From positions 124,001 to 188,000 of the forward strand of contig CALBZE010000051.1 in NCBI GenBank assembly GCA_937889645.1: a stretch of DNA of 64,000 bases, given 5' to 3'. Below are positions 28,901 through 37,490 of this stretch, piece after piece (the stretch's first letter is position 1; every line of letters begins with the position of its first letter). Under the pieces are notes generated by a model. It was not told the origin of the DNA. It searched no databases and worked only from the letters and a program-made list of their open reading frames with translations. The position numbers and the translations under genes were made by a program. This DNA comes from an uncultured bacterium. Lineage in GTDB: Bacteria > Gemmatimonadota > Gemmatimonadetes > Longimicrobiales > RSA9.

Positions 28901-29693
28901 CCGCGATCAGTGACCACGCGCCCGCCGGCCCCGGCCCCGCAGCGAAATACGGTCTCGCGCCCATCCGTTCCGCGAAACGATCCGCGAAGCCGATCGCCCC
29001 CTGCCGCTCGAGCACCAGCCCCGTCTGGAGGAGCGCGGCCGCGACTACGCGCTCCCCCCTTCCCTCCACCGGCCGGGTCACGTATAGGTATCCGAAGAGC
29101 GGCCGCTCCGCGTAGAAGACCGTCCGCTCCCCGAGCTTCGCCTCCCGCGGCAGCGCGCCGCGATGCTCGCCGGCCCACGCGATCAGCTCACCGGCCTCGT
29201 CGAAGAGCGCGATCGCCGCGACGCCCGTGCGCGAGCGCACCTCGCCGAGCGCCGCGAACATGTCGCCCCGGTCCGGCGCCGCAGCACGCGCCGCGGCGCG
29301 CTCGACGGCCAGGCGGCTCTGCTCGATCAGCCGGTCCATCCCGCGGTCCAGCTCGCGGGCCAGCCGCGCCTCGCGCGACGCTTGCAGCCGCCGCCAATCG
29401 GCGTCCAGCCGATGCAGGCGATACGTGACCATGGCCGCGCTGGCGCACGCGGCCGCGACCGCCGCCCACGCCGCCACGACCAGCACCGTGGGCGCCCGGC
29501 GGCGCGACGGGCCGCCTACCGGGCTGCCGCGCCGCAACAGGCGCCACCACAGCACCGGCGCCACGGCGAGCGCCGCCCCGGCGGCCGCCAGGTACGGAGC
29601 GTCCAGCGCCCGCGACCAGGCCAGCACCAGCAGCACCGCCGCGTACACGATGCCGCAGAACAGGCCGATGTCCCGTACCGGCTCGTGCCTCAT
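25920..29693 (-). CDS. Very large NtrY-like sensor histidine kinase
   Basis: 1257 residues from ATG 29693 (AAGGG upstream). Three N-terminal membrane helices are followed by an extracytoplasmic region (about 95-290), a block of about eight more helices, a second large soluble region (about 555-770), two helices, a third extracytoplasmic region, one helix and HAMP. HisKA has VAHEIKNPLTPIKLAVQHL (His about 1041). The ATPase domain has LLENAYSAL, VEDDGPGIP and GTGLGLAIV. The HEIKNPLTPI box is typical of NtrY. The core is usual; the helix block and the multiple sensor loops are not. The partner may be the NtrX-like regulator at 13190-14554. The gene is divergent from the creatininase-like gene with 26 bases between them. 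Confidence 0.88.
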   Translation of the reverse strand: MRHEPVRDIGLFCGIVYAAVLLVLAWSRALDAPYLAAAGAALAVAPVLWWRLLRRGSPVGGPSRRRAPTVLVVAAWAAVAAACASAAMVTYRLHRLDADWRRLQASREARLARELDRGMDRLIEQSRLAVERAAARAAAPDRGDMFAALGEVRSRTGVAAIALFDEAGELIAWAGEHRGALPREAKLGERTVFYAERPLFGYLYVTRPVEGRGERVVAAALLQTGLVLERQGAIGFADRFAERMGARPYFAAGPGPAGAWSLIAGTDTVLHARFEPSTRAEWRSGLAQVGRRLVVPLALVSLVCLSAVWLRARRGRGLASALPLLGLTGALMVAPLGAVTGADSLFSPALYLLPVLGEPSLGRLLAVLLPLAALTAVARPVRLEGRAATLAIAGGAVAVAIGFAGGLRLILAGAAPSLLEGGTSYWAAVQVAAFLSLTMVAALAVPQGRPGPARLGFLLGGTALCVFLAAVVLFRWRLTHRVEAWLPMLWAIPFALLAIGIHRYDGRASRVLRWLTAGWLAASAVLPHLWVTEVAATIRAADRQLATLGSRPDPFLDYLLHRFGDEVVRRDGRGEDGVELLYRSWVASGLAAEEYPARIRLWRPGVPPLELAVGDGESVRRAPGVSTARLRREIDRARSLGTSSLEPVFDAGGGGQILAVPLQADRAVTVVVPPRRSLGRGTILAPIVGGEPDARMRLTLVPVSEPGDPNAHEAEWIPTETGWRSEKLLNYPDGVYHAHLELRLSGLGVLAARGALLMAVDLALLAFLWVFGRTARGEPPSPPGGWRVWTGSFRARVTLALFGFFLLPTVVFGATAYRALAGEAARAARIVAERAVEQAAAAFAELPGDWRAIADRVGEEVLYYHRGELAQASSPEVVELGLFGAWMPPRVYGVLQSGEEIGVVETRTLGELRYLVAYRRLAAGTVAVPVSLAAGEASVRQAELAHLILFAVLLGGLLSLGLSLLVGRALARPIGQLRRAAAAVGAGRLHVRLPAEEGAGEFGLLFASFNRMVRRLREARAKEVHTARVLAWGEMSRQVAHEIKNPLTPIKLAVQHLRRAHNDRRPDFDQILETNVEQILKEIDRLTEIARAFSRYGAPPEAAGPLEPVDVGAVIREALTLYRSDTAVRFNAEVEADVPRALARAGELKEVILNLLENAYSALDGSGTVVVSARRTGEWVELTVEDDGPGIPPELIERVFEPHFSTRSAGTGLGLAIVRRLVEGWGGTLTAESEVGQGTTIRVRLAVAPEPIAASGS

Positions 29694-29719
29694 CGGCCCT
29701 TCACGTCGGGTTGCTCGCA

Positions 29720-30466
29720 ATGCACGATTCGATGCCGTCCCTTTCGCTGGACGAGATGAGTTGGGTCGACGTGGCCGCGCACCTCGCGCGCGATTCGCGG
29801 CTCATCGTTCCGGTGGGCGCCATGGAGCAACACGGCCCGCACCTCCCCCTCGGCTCGAACGCGCTCATCGTGCGCCGGCTCGCCGCCGACCTATCGAGGG
29901 AGTTCGGCGTACTCCGCGCGCCCACGTTCCAGTACGGCGTCAACGTCAGGGCCGGCCGCAGATTCGCGGGGACCGCGTCGCTCACGGCCAAGACCCTCCA
30001 CCGCGCGCTCAACGAGCTCCTCGGCTCGTGGGAGGACCACGGCGTCACCGAGTTCATCGTCCTGACCGCGCACCGACACACGCCGCACCTGGACGCCCTG
30101 GCGACGCTCCTGACCTACCGCGCCCGCGTGCGCGTCGTCGAGATCTGGGACGCGGACGTCTCGTCGCTCCTCGACGCCCAGGACGGACCGCTCCACGCCG
30201 GCGAAGCCGAGACCTCGCTCATGCTCTACCTCTACCCCGGGCTCGTGCGGATGGATCGCGCGCGCGACGTCCCGGTCCCACCCGGCGAAGCCCGACGGCA
30301 CCTCCGCAACGGGATCCCCGTCCCGCCGCCCGACAGCGCCGGCGCCGTCGGCTATCCGACCGCGGCCTCGGCCGAGAAGGGCGAGCGAATCTACAACGCG
30401 ATCCTCGATGCCGTACGCCGTGCGGTCTTCCTGGAGGCCGCGCCCGCGGATTCCGACACCCTGTGA
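29720..30466 (+). CDS. Creatininase-family protein with altered metal-site motifs
   Basis: 248 residues. GAMEQHGPHLPLGSN near residue 35 and LHAGEAETSLML are family signatures of creatinine amidohydrolase-like metal enzymes (also MftE, FAPy hydrolase). Two conserved elements differ. The usual TD after HLPL is SN, replacing a metal-ligand aspartate by asparagine, and the NGHGGN motif is TAHRHT. It may be a divergent amidohydrolase or one that has lost a metal. The start could be TTG 29711, ATG 29720 or ATG 29732; none has a good ribosome site. No creatine or mycofactocin genes are nearby. Confidence 0.8.
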   Translation: MHDSMPSLSLDEMSWVDVAAHLARDSRLIVPVGAMEQHGPHLPLGSNALIVRRLAADLSREFGVLRAPTFQYGVNVRAGRRFAGTASLTAKTLHRALNELLGSWEDHGVTEFIVLTAHRHTPHLDALATLLTYRARVRVVEIWDADVSSLLDAQDGPLHAGEAETSLMLYLYPGLVRMDRARDVPVPPGEARRHLRNGIPVPPPDSAGAVGYPTAASAEKGERIYNAILDAVRRAVFLEAAPADSDTL

Positions 30467-30489
30467 TCCCGGTGGCGCCGAGCGGCGCG

Positions 30490-30518
30490 GCCGGGCCGAC
30501 CGCCTTCTCCGGCCCGGC
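30490..30518 (+). terminator. Terminator hairpin after the creatininase-like gene
   Basis: GCCGGGCCG and CGGCCCGGC form a 9-bp stem with an 11-base loop, 24 bases after the stop codon. No U run follows. Confidence 0.5.
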
Positions 30519-30605
30519 GGCCACCCCCGCTCCGCGGGGCGTGATGCGAACTCTTCCGCGCCATGCGGGGTAAATTTGGCCTCGCCCGCTCCCTTGGAGG
30601 CTGGT

Positions 30606-31316
30606 ATGCGACGTCCTCTCGAACGCCTGCTCGTACTCCTCGCCCTCTGTCTCCTCGGCGGCGCCACGGCGCTCGCCGCGCAGACGACCACGCTCGACGA
30701 AGGTTCGTTCCGCCTCTACCTGGCCGGAAGGACGATCGGAACCGAAAGCTTCTACATCCGCCAGAGCGGCACCGGCGACGATGCGGTGATCATCGCGCAG
30801 GGCTCGATCGCCGTCGACACGGCCGCGGCGCCACAGGCGATCCAGACCATCCTCCGCGTCGAAGGGTCGTCGCTCCGCCCCTCGGACTACGACGTCACCG
30901 TCCGCGGCGCCGGTGCCCAGCGCATCGTCGGGCGCGTCATCGGCGGGCGGTTCAGCGCCCGGATCGTCTCGGCGACCGGTGAGCAGATGCGGGAGTACCT
31001 GGCCAGCGAGGGCGCCGTGCTGGTCGACGACGGCGTCGTCCACCACCATTACTTCCTCGCCCGCCGGGCGGAGGCGGGGGCCAGCCGCATCCCGATCATC
31101 ATACCACGGCTCAACCGCCAGGTCACGGGCACCGTGGAGGAGGTCGGTCGGGAGTCGGTGCGGATCGGCGGGCGCAGCATCCCCGCGAAGCGGCTCGCCG
31201 TCTCGCTCGCCGGAGCGCCGCAGGTCCACCTCTGGGTGGACGACCGCGGCCGCGTCCTGCGTCTCGAGGTCCCCGAGCGCGGATTCGAGGCCGTGCGCAC
31301 GAGCGCGCCCAGGTGA
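30606..31316 (+). CDS. Exported protein of unknown function
   Basis: I do not recognise this 236-residue protein. It has a clear Sec signal peptide (MRRPLERLLVLLALCLLGG, cleaved near ALAAQ). The mature part is rich in beta strands with the segment SFRLYLAGRTIGTESFYI and an end HLWVDDRGRVLRLEVPERG, a pattern seen in periplasmic proteins that resemble lipoprotein-carrier or DUF-type beta folds. ATG 30606 has GGAGG seven bases upstream; the longer frame from 30408 is not supported. It is followed by a good terminator, so it is probably monocistronic. Confidence 0.8.
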   Translation: MRRPLERLLVLLALCLLGGATALAAQTTTLDEGSFRLYLAGRTIGTESFYIRQSGTGDDAVIIAQGSIAVDTAAAPQAIQTILRVEGSSLRPSDYDVTVRGAGAQRIVGRVIGGRFSARIVSATGEQMREYLASEGAVLVDDGVVHHHYFLARRAEAGASRIPIIIPRLNRQVTGTVEEVGRESVRIGGRSIPAKRLAVSLAGAPQVHLWVDDRGRVLRLEVPERGFEAVRTSAPR

Positions 31317-31331
31317 GGCAAGCCCGCGCGC

Positions 31332-31358
31332 GCCGGGCGGCCCCGGCAACGATTTTCT
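31332..31358 (+). terminator. Intrinsic terminator after the exported protein gene
   Basis: GCCGGG-CGGC-CCCGGC stem-loop followed by AACGATTTTCTT, the most typical rho-independent terminator in this part of the window. It lies 15 bases after the stop and separates the gene from the tolC operon. Confidence 0.65.
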
Positions 31359-31479
31359 TCCGCCGCGCGTCTGAAACCCGGGGCGACGCCGTCCCGTATG
31401 GTGCAGCGTTGTTGTCACCAAGGCGACGCGTCGATGCCGCCAACGGCGGCACACCCACATCGAACAGGAGAAACGAGCG

Positions 31480-33000
31480 GTGCATCCTCGCAGATCTTCA
31501 AGCTGGTCCGGGACCTTCCTGCTCCTTGCCCTTGCCGTGCCCTCCGTGGCCGCAGCGCAGCAGACGCCGGCGACGCTCTCCCTCCAGGAGGCCATCGACC
31601 TGGCCCGGCGCAACAACCCGGAGTTCCTGATCCAGAAGAACGACGAGGTGTCGGCCGAATGGTCCGTGCGCGAGGCGTACGGCGCGCTCCTGCCGTCGGC
31701 GTCGGTCAGCGGCACGCTCGGGTACGACGCCGCAGGCGAACAGCGCCTGGGGATCTTCTCGAGCCGCGACCTAGGCTTCGGCTCGACTCCGGCTTATCTC
31801 ACCTCGGGATACGGGATCTCCGTCAGCTACCGCCTCAACGGTGACGCGATCTTCCGGCCCAAGCAGGAACGGGCGAACCGCGATGCGACACACGCGCGCG
31901 TCGAGGCGGCGGAGTTCGGCCTCAAGGCGGACATCACCCGGCGGTATCTCGCTGCCGTCGCCGCGCGCGACGGCGTCGAACTCGCCCGCCAGGAGCTCGA
32001 GCGCGCGACCGAGAACCTCCGGCTCGCCGAAGCGCGCGTCGCCGTCGGTGCGGCGATCTCCCTGGACGCCAAGCAGGCGGAGGTCGAGCGCGGCCGCGCC
32101 GAGGTCGAGCTGCTCCGCGCCGAGAACCTGCTCCGTACCGAGACCCTGCGTCTGCTGGAGGCCATCGGCCTGGACCTCGACCGCGAGGTCCGGCTGACGA
32201 GCGAGTTCCAAGTCTTCGAGCCGCGCTGGTCGGTGGACGAGCTGGTTGCCCGGGCCATGGCGCAGCACCCGCAGATTCGCGCTTACCGGGCAGCGGAGAA
32301 CGCCGCCAATACGTCCGTCCGGATGGCACGCAGTCAGTACCTGCCGTCCGTGGACCTGAGCATGAACTGGCGCGGCTACGCGCGCGAGGTGGCGGACGAC
32401 CAGTATCTCATCGACCAGTACCGCCGCAGCATCGACGAGCAGCGCAAGCAGTGCGAGTTCACGAACGATCTGGTGACCCGGCTCAACCCGCCGCTCCCGA
32501 CCGAGGACTGCTCGATCCTCACGCCGGACCCGGCGCGCGAAGCCGAGATCGTGAGGGACAACAACGTGTTCCCCTTCAGGTTCTCGCGTCAGCCGTTCTC
32601 GGCGACGCTCATGGTCTCGCTCCCGCTCTTCAACGGGTTCGCCCGCGAGCGGCGCGTCGAGGCGGCCCGCGTCGCCGCGGACGATGCACGGCTGCGCCTC
32701 CGCGCCGAGGAGCTGCGCCTCAAGACCGAGGTCGCCGCGGCGCACGCCACGCTCCTGGCCGCCCACCGCGCGGTCACGCTCGAGGAGCGCAACCGCGAGC
32801 TGGCCGCCGAACAGCTCGAGCTGGCGCGCGAGCGTTATCGCGTCGGTGCCATCACGTTCGTCGACCTGACCGACGCGGAGACGCGCAAGTCCCGCGCGGA
32901 CCGCGAGTATCTCCGCGCCGTCTACGCCTTCCACGAGGCGCTGGCCGCGCTCGAGACCGCCGTCGGACAGGACCTGCGGCCCCGGGCCGGGGAGGAGTGA
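31480..33000 (+). CDS. TolC-family outer membrane efflux protein
   Basis: 506 residues with a Sec signal peptide (FLLLALAVPSVAAAQQ) and two OEP repeats of long heptad-rich helices. Examples are TRRYLAAVAARDGVELARQ in the first half and ERYRVGAITFVDLTDAET near the end. TolC-type channels form the outer-membrane exit duct of tripartite pumps. The start is GTG 31480 with AGGAGAA eleven bases before it. The next gene, the adaptor, starts two bases after the stop, and three transporter genes follow in one operon. Confidence 0.92.
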   Translation: MHPRRSSSWSGTFLLLALAVPSVAAAQQTPATLSLQEAIDLARRNNPEFLIQKNDEVSAEWSVREAYGALLPSASVSGTLGYDAAGEQRLGIFSSRDLGFGSTPAYLTSGYGISVSYRLNGDAIFRPKQERANRDATHARVEAAEFGLKADITRRYLAAVAARDGVELARQELERATENLRLAEARVAVGAAISLDAKQAEVERGRAEVELLRAENLLRTETLRLLEAIGLDLDREVRLTSEFQVFEPRWSVDELVARAMAQHPQIRAYRAAENAANTSVRMARSQYLPSVDLSMNWRGYAREVADDQYLIDQYRRSIDEQRKQCEFTNDLVTRLNPPLPTEDCSILTPDPAREAEIVRDNNVFPFRFSRQPFSATLMVSLPLFNGFARERRVEAARVAADDARLRLRAEELRLKTEVAAAHATLLAAHRAVTLEERNRELAAEQLELARERYRVGAITFVDLTDAETRKSRADREYLRAVYAFHEALAALETAVGQDLRPRAGEE

Positions 33001-33001
33001 C

Positions 33002-34303
33002 ATGAGGAGGCGTACCAAGATCTTGATCGGGGTCGGCGCCGTCGTCGGCGCAGGCATCATCGGAGCATTCTTCAGCAACGGCGGGTCGGCGGGGCCTCAG
33101 GTGCGCGTCGAGACCGCGGCTCGCCGCGACCTCGTCGCGACCGTGACCGGGAGCGGCTGGGTACGGCCCCACCGCAAGGTCGACATTCAGGCGGACGTCA
33201 TGGGCCGGATCACGCACCTCGCGGTCGCCGAGGGCGATTCGGTCCGGCGCGGGCAGCTCCTGCTGCGCATCGACCCGGCGCAGTACGAAGCGGCCGTCGC
33301 CCGGGCACGGGCGGTGGTCAGCGAGGCGCTCGCGCGTGAGGCGCAGTCCCGGGCGAACCTGCTCCAGGCCGAGCGCGCGCTCGAGCGCGCCCAGGCGCTG
33401 GCCGCCCGCGACACCGGCTTCGTCAGCCGCCAGCAGCTCGAGGAGGCGGAGACGCAGGTCCTCGTCCAGCGCGAGCTGCTCCGCGCCGCCGAGTACGGCG
33501 TCGCGCAGGCGCGGGCAGCGCTGCGCGAGGCCGAGAACCAACTGAGCAAGACCTCCATCGTCTCGCCGATCGACGGCATCGTCACCCGCCTCAACGTCGA
33601 GGAGGGCGAAACCGCCATCGTCGGTACGATGAACAACCCCGGCAGCCTGCTCCTCACGGTCAGCGATCTGTCGGTCATGGAGGCCGTCATCCGCATCGAC
33701 GAAACCGACGTGCCGCACGTGTCGCTGGGCGACAGCGCGACGATCACGATCGACGCGTTCCCGCGCCAGACGTTCACGGGCAAGGTCATCGAGATCGCCC
33801 ACAGCTCGGTACGGCCGCCCGAGAGCCAGACCGCCGCCGGCCCCGGCGGGCAGTCGCAGGCCGTCGACTTCGAGGTCGTGATCCGCCTGGACAACCCGCC
33901 GCCGCAGCTGCGGCCGGACCTGACCGCAACGGCGGACATCGTCACCGACGTGCGCCAGGGCGCACTCTCGATTCCGATCATCGCGCTGACCGTCCGCAGC
34001 CGCGAGGGGCTCGAGGCGCTCCCGCAGGAGAGCCCGGAGGCCAGCAGCGCCGCCGCCGATCTCGGGAAGAGCGGCGACGTCGAGGGCGTCTTCGTCGTAC
34101 GGGGCGGGGTCGCCCGGTTCGTCCCCGTCGAAGTCGGGATCGCGGGCGCCGAACACTTCGAGGTCGTTCGCGGAATCGCCGAGGGAGACTCGATCGTGGC
34201 CGGGCCGTACGAGGTCGTCCGCACGCTGACCGATGGCTCGCCGGTCCGCATCCTCGGCGCCCAGGGCAAAGCCACCCAAGCCAAGTCGGAGGAAAAGGAA
34301 TGA
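33002..34303 (+). CDS. Periplasmic adaptor (HlyD/MacA family) of the ABC exporter
   Basis: 433 residues. An N-terminal membrane anchor (ILIGVGAVVGAGIIGAFF) is followed by a split biotinyl-lipoyl domain (VDIQADVMGRITHLAVAEGDSVRRGQ, cut short here, and SPIDGIVTRLNVEEGE). Between these lies a long coiled-coil hairpin (about residues 95-180), then beta-barrel and membrane-proximal domains. It links the inner-membrane transporter to TolC. The stop overlaps the ATPase start by four bases (ATGA). Confidence 0.92.
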   Translation: MRRRTKILIGVGAVVGAGIIGAFFSNGGSAGPQVRVETAARRDLVATVTGSGWVRPHRKVDIQADVMGRITHLAVAEGDSVRRGQLLLRIDPAQYEAAVARARAVVSEALAREAQSRANLLQAERALERAQALAARDTGFVSRQQLEEAETQVLVQRELLRAAEYGVAQARAALREAENQLSKTSIVSPIDGIVTRLNVEEGETAIVGTMNNPGSLLLTVSDLSVMEAVIRIDETDVPHVSLGDSATITIDAFPRQTFTGKVIEIAHSSVRPPESQTAAGPGGQSQAVDFEVVIRLDNPPPQLRPDLTATADIVTDVRQGALSIPIIALTVRSREGLEALPQESPEASSAAADLGKSGDVEGVFVVRGGVARFVPVEVGIAGAEHFEVVRGIAEGDSIVAGPYEVVRTLTDGSPVRILGAQGKATQAKSEEKE

Positions 34304-35004
34304 TCGCCCAGCAGGTTATCCGGACCGAGAAGCTGACCAAGGAGTACGTTCTCGGGTCCGAAATCGTCCGTGCGCTGCGCGGCGTCGACCTCGTGGTCGA
34401 AAGGAACGAATACGTGGCGATCATGGGTCCGTCGGGCTCAGGCAAGTCCACGCTCATGAACCTGATCGGCTGCCTCGACACGCCGACGTCGGGCGAGTAC
34501 TGGCTGAACGGCCAGCTCGTCTCGGAGCTGTCGGACGACGAGCTGGCCCGCATTCGCAACAAGGAGATCGGCTTCGTCTTCCAGACGTTCAATCTCCTTC
34601 CGCGGGCGACCGCGCTGCACAACGTCGAGCTCCCGCTGATCTACGCGGGGGTTCCGGCGAAGGAGCGCCGTGAACGGGCCGCGAGCGCGCTCGAGCGCGT
34701 CGGCCTGGCCCAGCGCATGGACCACAAGCCGAGCGAGCTGTCCGGCGGTCAGCGCCAGCGCGTGGCGATCGCCCGGGCGCTCATCAACAACCCCGCGATC
34801 CTGCTGGCCGACGAGCCGACGGGTAACCTCGACAGCAAGACGAGCGAGGAGATCATGGCGCTCTTCGGCGAACTGCACGCCGACGGGCAGACGATCATCC
34901 TCGTCACCCACGAGAACGACATCGCCGCCTTCGCGCACCGCGTAGTCACGCTGCGGGACGGGCTGATCGAGAGCGACGTCGTTCGCGACGCCGCAGTGGT
35001 CTGA
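34300..35004 (+). CDS. ABC transporter ATP-binding protein, MacB/LolD type
   Basis: 234 residues with Walker A GPSGSGKSTL, Q-loop FVFQTFNLLPRATAL, signature LSGGQRQRVAIARAL, Walker B ILLADEPTGNLDS and H-loop VTHEND. The LPRAT..NVELPL segment is typical of the MacB/LolD/FtsE group that works by mechanotransmission. Here the ATPase is a separate chain, unlike fused MacB. It is coupled to the adaptor gene, and the first permease starts two bases after its stop. Confidence 0.95.
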   Translation: MIAQQVIRTEKLTKEYVLGSEIVRALRGVDLVVERNEYVAIMGPSGSGKSTLMNLIGCLDTPTSGEYWLNGQLVSELSDDELARIRNKEIGFVFQTFNLLPRATALHNVELPLIYAGVPAKERRERAASALERVGLAQRMDHKPSELSGGQRQRVAIARALINNPAILLADEPTGNLDSKTSEEIMALFGELHADGQTIILVTHENDIAAFAHRVVTLRDGLIESDVVRDAAVV

Positions 35005-35006
35005 CG

Positions 35007-36248
35007 ATGCTCCTCGGCGAAGGGATACGGCTCGCGCTCCAGCAGATCCGGGCGCAGAAGCTCAAGAGCTTCTTCGCCGTGATCGGCGTGGTCATCGGCG
35101 TCATGTTCCTCATGACGGTCGTCACCGTCATCGAGGGGATGAACCGATACATGAAGGAGGACTTCGCGCGGACGATCTACGGGCTGAACACCATCACGCT
35201 CAGCCGGTGGCCCGAGGTGCAGATCAACACGTCCGCCGAGCAGTGGCGGGAGTGGATCCGGCGGCCGCGGCTCACGTTCGAGGATGCGGACGCCATCCGC
35301 GAGCAGCTCGATGTCCCGGCGCTGGTCGCCGTGGAGAGCGGCGGCGGCGGCCGCGTCGCCGCCGAGGACGGGACCGAGATCGAGAACGTGTGGCTCACGA
35401 CCGCGTCCGCGGATTACTTCCGGATCCGCGAGCTGAAGATCGCCCGCGGCCGGGCGTTCACCGCGCCGGAGGACCGCATCGGCGCGCCGGTCGTGATCCT
35501 CGGCCATGAAGCCGCTCAGAAGCTGTTCGGCGACCGCGACCCTCTCGGCCGCATGGTCAAGATCGCCGGCCACCGGTTCCGCGTGATCGGCGTCCTGGAG
35601 AAGCAGGGCACCCTCTTCGGGATGTCGCTCGACAACCGCGCGATCGCGCCATCGCGGTCGATGCTCGCGCGCGTGACCGCTCCGCACGGCGTCGTCGACG
35701 ACATCCTGATCCGCGTCGACGACCCGGATCAGATGCAGCAGGCGCTCATGGAGGTCGAGGCGATCATGCGCGTTCGGCACCGGCTGCGCCCGGACCAACC
35801 CAACGACTTCGCCCTCGACACCGCCGACGACTCCATGGCGTTCTGGACGCGGATCAGCCGAATCCTCTACCTCGCCTTCCCGACGCTGGTGGGGATCGCC
35901 CTCGTCGTCGGCGGGATGGTCATCATGAACATCATGCTGGTGTCCGTCATGGAGCGGACGCGCGAGATCGGGATGCGAAAGGCGATCGGCGCGCGCCGGC
36001 GCGACATCATCTTCCAGGTCCTGATCGAATCGGCGACGCTTTCCGGCTTCGGCGCGTTGATCGGGATCGGGATCGGGATCGGCCTCGCCCAACTCGTGGC
36101 CGCCGTCTCACCGCTCCCCGCTTCGATCTCGCCGGTCTGGATCGCCGTGTCGGTCGCGCTCGGCGCCGGCGTCGGGATCGTCGCCGGTCTCTACCCCGCC
36201 TCGCGGGCGGCCCGGCTCGACCCGGTCGTCGCGCTCCGCTACGAGTGA
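35007..36248 (+). CDS. ABC transporter permease, MacB/FtsX type (first)
   Basis: 413 residues with MacB-type topology: N-terminal helix (SFFAVIGVVIGVMFLMTVVTV), a large periplasmic domain (about 50-285) and three C-terminal helices with the FtsX motif ERTREIGMRKAIGARRRDI. It pairs with the next gene, a 412-residue relative, so the pump is probably a heterodimer of permeases with one shared ATPase type. Probable substrates (peptides, lipids, antibiotics) cannot be told from sequence. Confidence 0.92.
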   Translation: MLLGEGIRLALQQIRAQKLKSFFAVIGVVIGVMFLMTVVTVIEGMNRYMKEDFARTIYGLNTITLSRWPEVQINTSAEQWREWIRRPRLTFEDADAIREQLDVPALVAVESGGGGRVAAEDGTEIENVWLTTASADYFRIRELKIARGRAFTAPEDRIGAPVVILGHEAAQKLFGDRDPLGRMVKIAGHRFRVIGVLEKQGTLFGMSLDNRAIAPSRSMLARVTAPHGVVDDILIRVDDPDQMQQALMEVEAIMRVRHRLRPDQPNDFALDTADDSMAFWTRISRILYLAFPTLVGIALVVGGMVIMNIMLVSVMERTREIGMRKAIGARRRDIIFQVLIESATLSGFGALIGIGIGIGLAQLVAAVSPLPASISPVWIAVSVALGAGVGIVAGLYPASRAARLDPVVALRYE

Positions 36249-36251
36249 GCC

Positions 36252-37490
36252 ATGCGCAGTGAGAGCTTCTTCGAGGGGATGCAGCTGGCGGTCGACCAGC
36301 TCCGCGCCAACAAGTTCCGGTCGGCGCTGACGATCCTCGGCATCGTGGTCGGCGTGTCGACGGTCGTGGCGATGAGCGCGGTGATCTCCGGTATCCGCGG
36401 CAGCATCCTGGAATCGATCGAGGCCGCGGGGCCGAAGAACTTCATGGTCTCGCGCTTCGACTTCAACGACGTCCAGATCGTCAGCGACGGCAGCCGCCCG
36501 GCGTGGATGGACAACGACCCGCTGACGGTGGCCGAGATCGAGGGGATCGCGAAGCTGGACGCCGTGCGCACCGCTATCGTGGACGGCGGCATAAGCCGCG
36601 ACATCAGCGCCGGGAACAGACGGCTGAGCAGCGTGCAGATCTCCTCGACCAGCGTCGGCTGGCGGGATTACACGCAGGGGAAGCTCGTCGCGGGGCGGGA
36701 CTTCCTCCCCGCCGACGTCGCCGCGTCCCGGCCCGTCGCCGTCGTATCGGCGCCGCTCGCGCGGGAATTGTTCGACGACCTCGATCCGCTGGGCCGGACG
36801 ATCCGCATCCGCGGCGCCGCGTTCCGCATCATCGGCGTCTTCGAGCTCGCCGAGAACATCTTCAACAGCCAGGTCGAGCACTTCGCGGTGGTGCCCTACA
36901 CCGCCGCCCTGAAGTACCTGGGGCTCCACCCGGACTGGCTGTCGGCGCTCGTCGTGACCGCCGACCACGCGACTCAGCAGGAGGCGATCGACCAGGTGAT
37001 CACCTACCTGCGGGCGTCCCGGAAGCTGCGGCCCGCCGAGCCGAACAACTTCGCCATCGTCCGCCAGGAGGAGATGGTCCGCACCTTCAATCGCATCACG
37101 GGCGTCTTCTTCATCGTGATGCTCGCCCTCTCCTCCGTGGGGCTCATGGTTGGCGGCGTCGGCGTGATCGGGATCATGACGATCGCCGTCACCGAGCGGA
37201 CACGCGAGATCGGGATCCGCAAGGCCGTCGGCGCGACGCGGGGCGAGATCCTCTGGCAGTTCCTCGTCGAATCGGCGACCGTCACCCTCATCGGCGGCGC
37301 CATCGGCCTCGCCATCGGCGGCGGGCTCGCCGGGATCGTGGCCGCGATCTCGCCGATCCCCGCCTTCGTGCCACTCTGGGCCGTCGTCGCGGCGCTCATC
37401 ATGGCCGCGGGCGCCGGGATCCTCTTCGGCCTATGGCCCGCCTGGCGGGCCGCCCGCATGGACCCCGTCGTCGCGTTGCGATACGAATGA
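36252..37490 (+). CDS. ABC transporter permease, MacB/FtsX type (second)
   Basis: 412 residues, same architecture as its upstream neighbour: first helix SALTILGIVVGVSTVVAMSAV, periplasmic core, and FtsX segment ERTREIGIRKAVGATRGEI. Both permeases end in DPVVALRYE, consistent with an old tandem duplication followed by divergence of the periplasmic part. Its stop overlaps the ATG of the deacetylase gene (ATGA). Confidence 0.92.
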   Translation: MRSESFFEGMQLAVDQLRANKFRSALTILGIVVGVSTVVAMSAVISGIRGSILESIEAAGPKNFMVSRFDFNDVQIVSDGSRPAWMDNDPLTVAEIEGIAKLDAVRTAIVDGGISRDISAGNRRLSSVQISSTSVGWRDYTQGKLVAGRDFLPADVAASRPVAVVSAPLARELFDDLDPLGRTIRIRGAAFRIIGVFELAENIFNSQVEHFAVVPYTAALKYLGLHPDWLSALVVTADHATQQEAIDQVITYLRASRKLRPAEPNNFAIVRQEEMVRTFNRITGVFFIVMLALSSVGLMVGGVGVIGIMTIAVTERTREIGIRKAVGATRGEILWQFLVESATVTLIGGAIGLAIGGGLAGIVAAISPIPAFVPLWAVVAALIMAAGAGILFGLWPAWRAARMDPVVALRYE

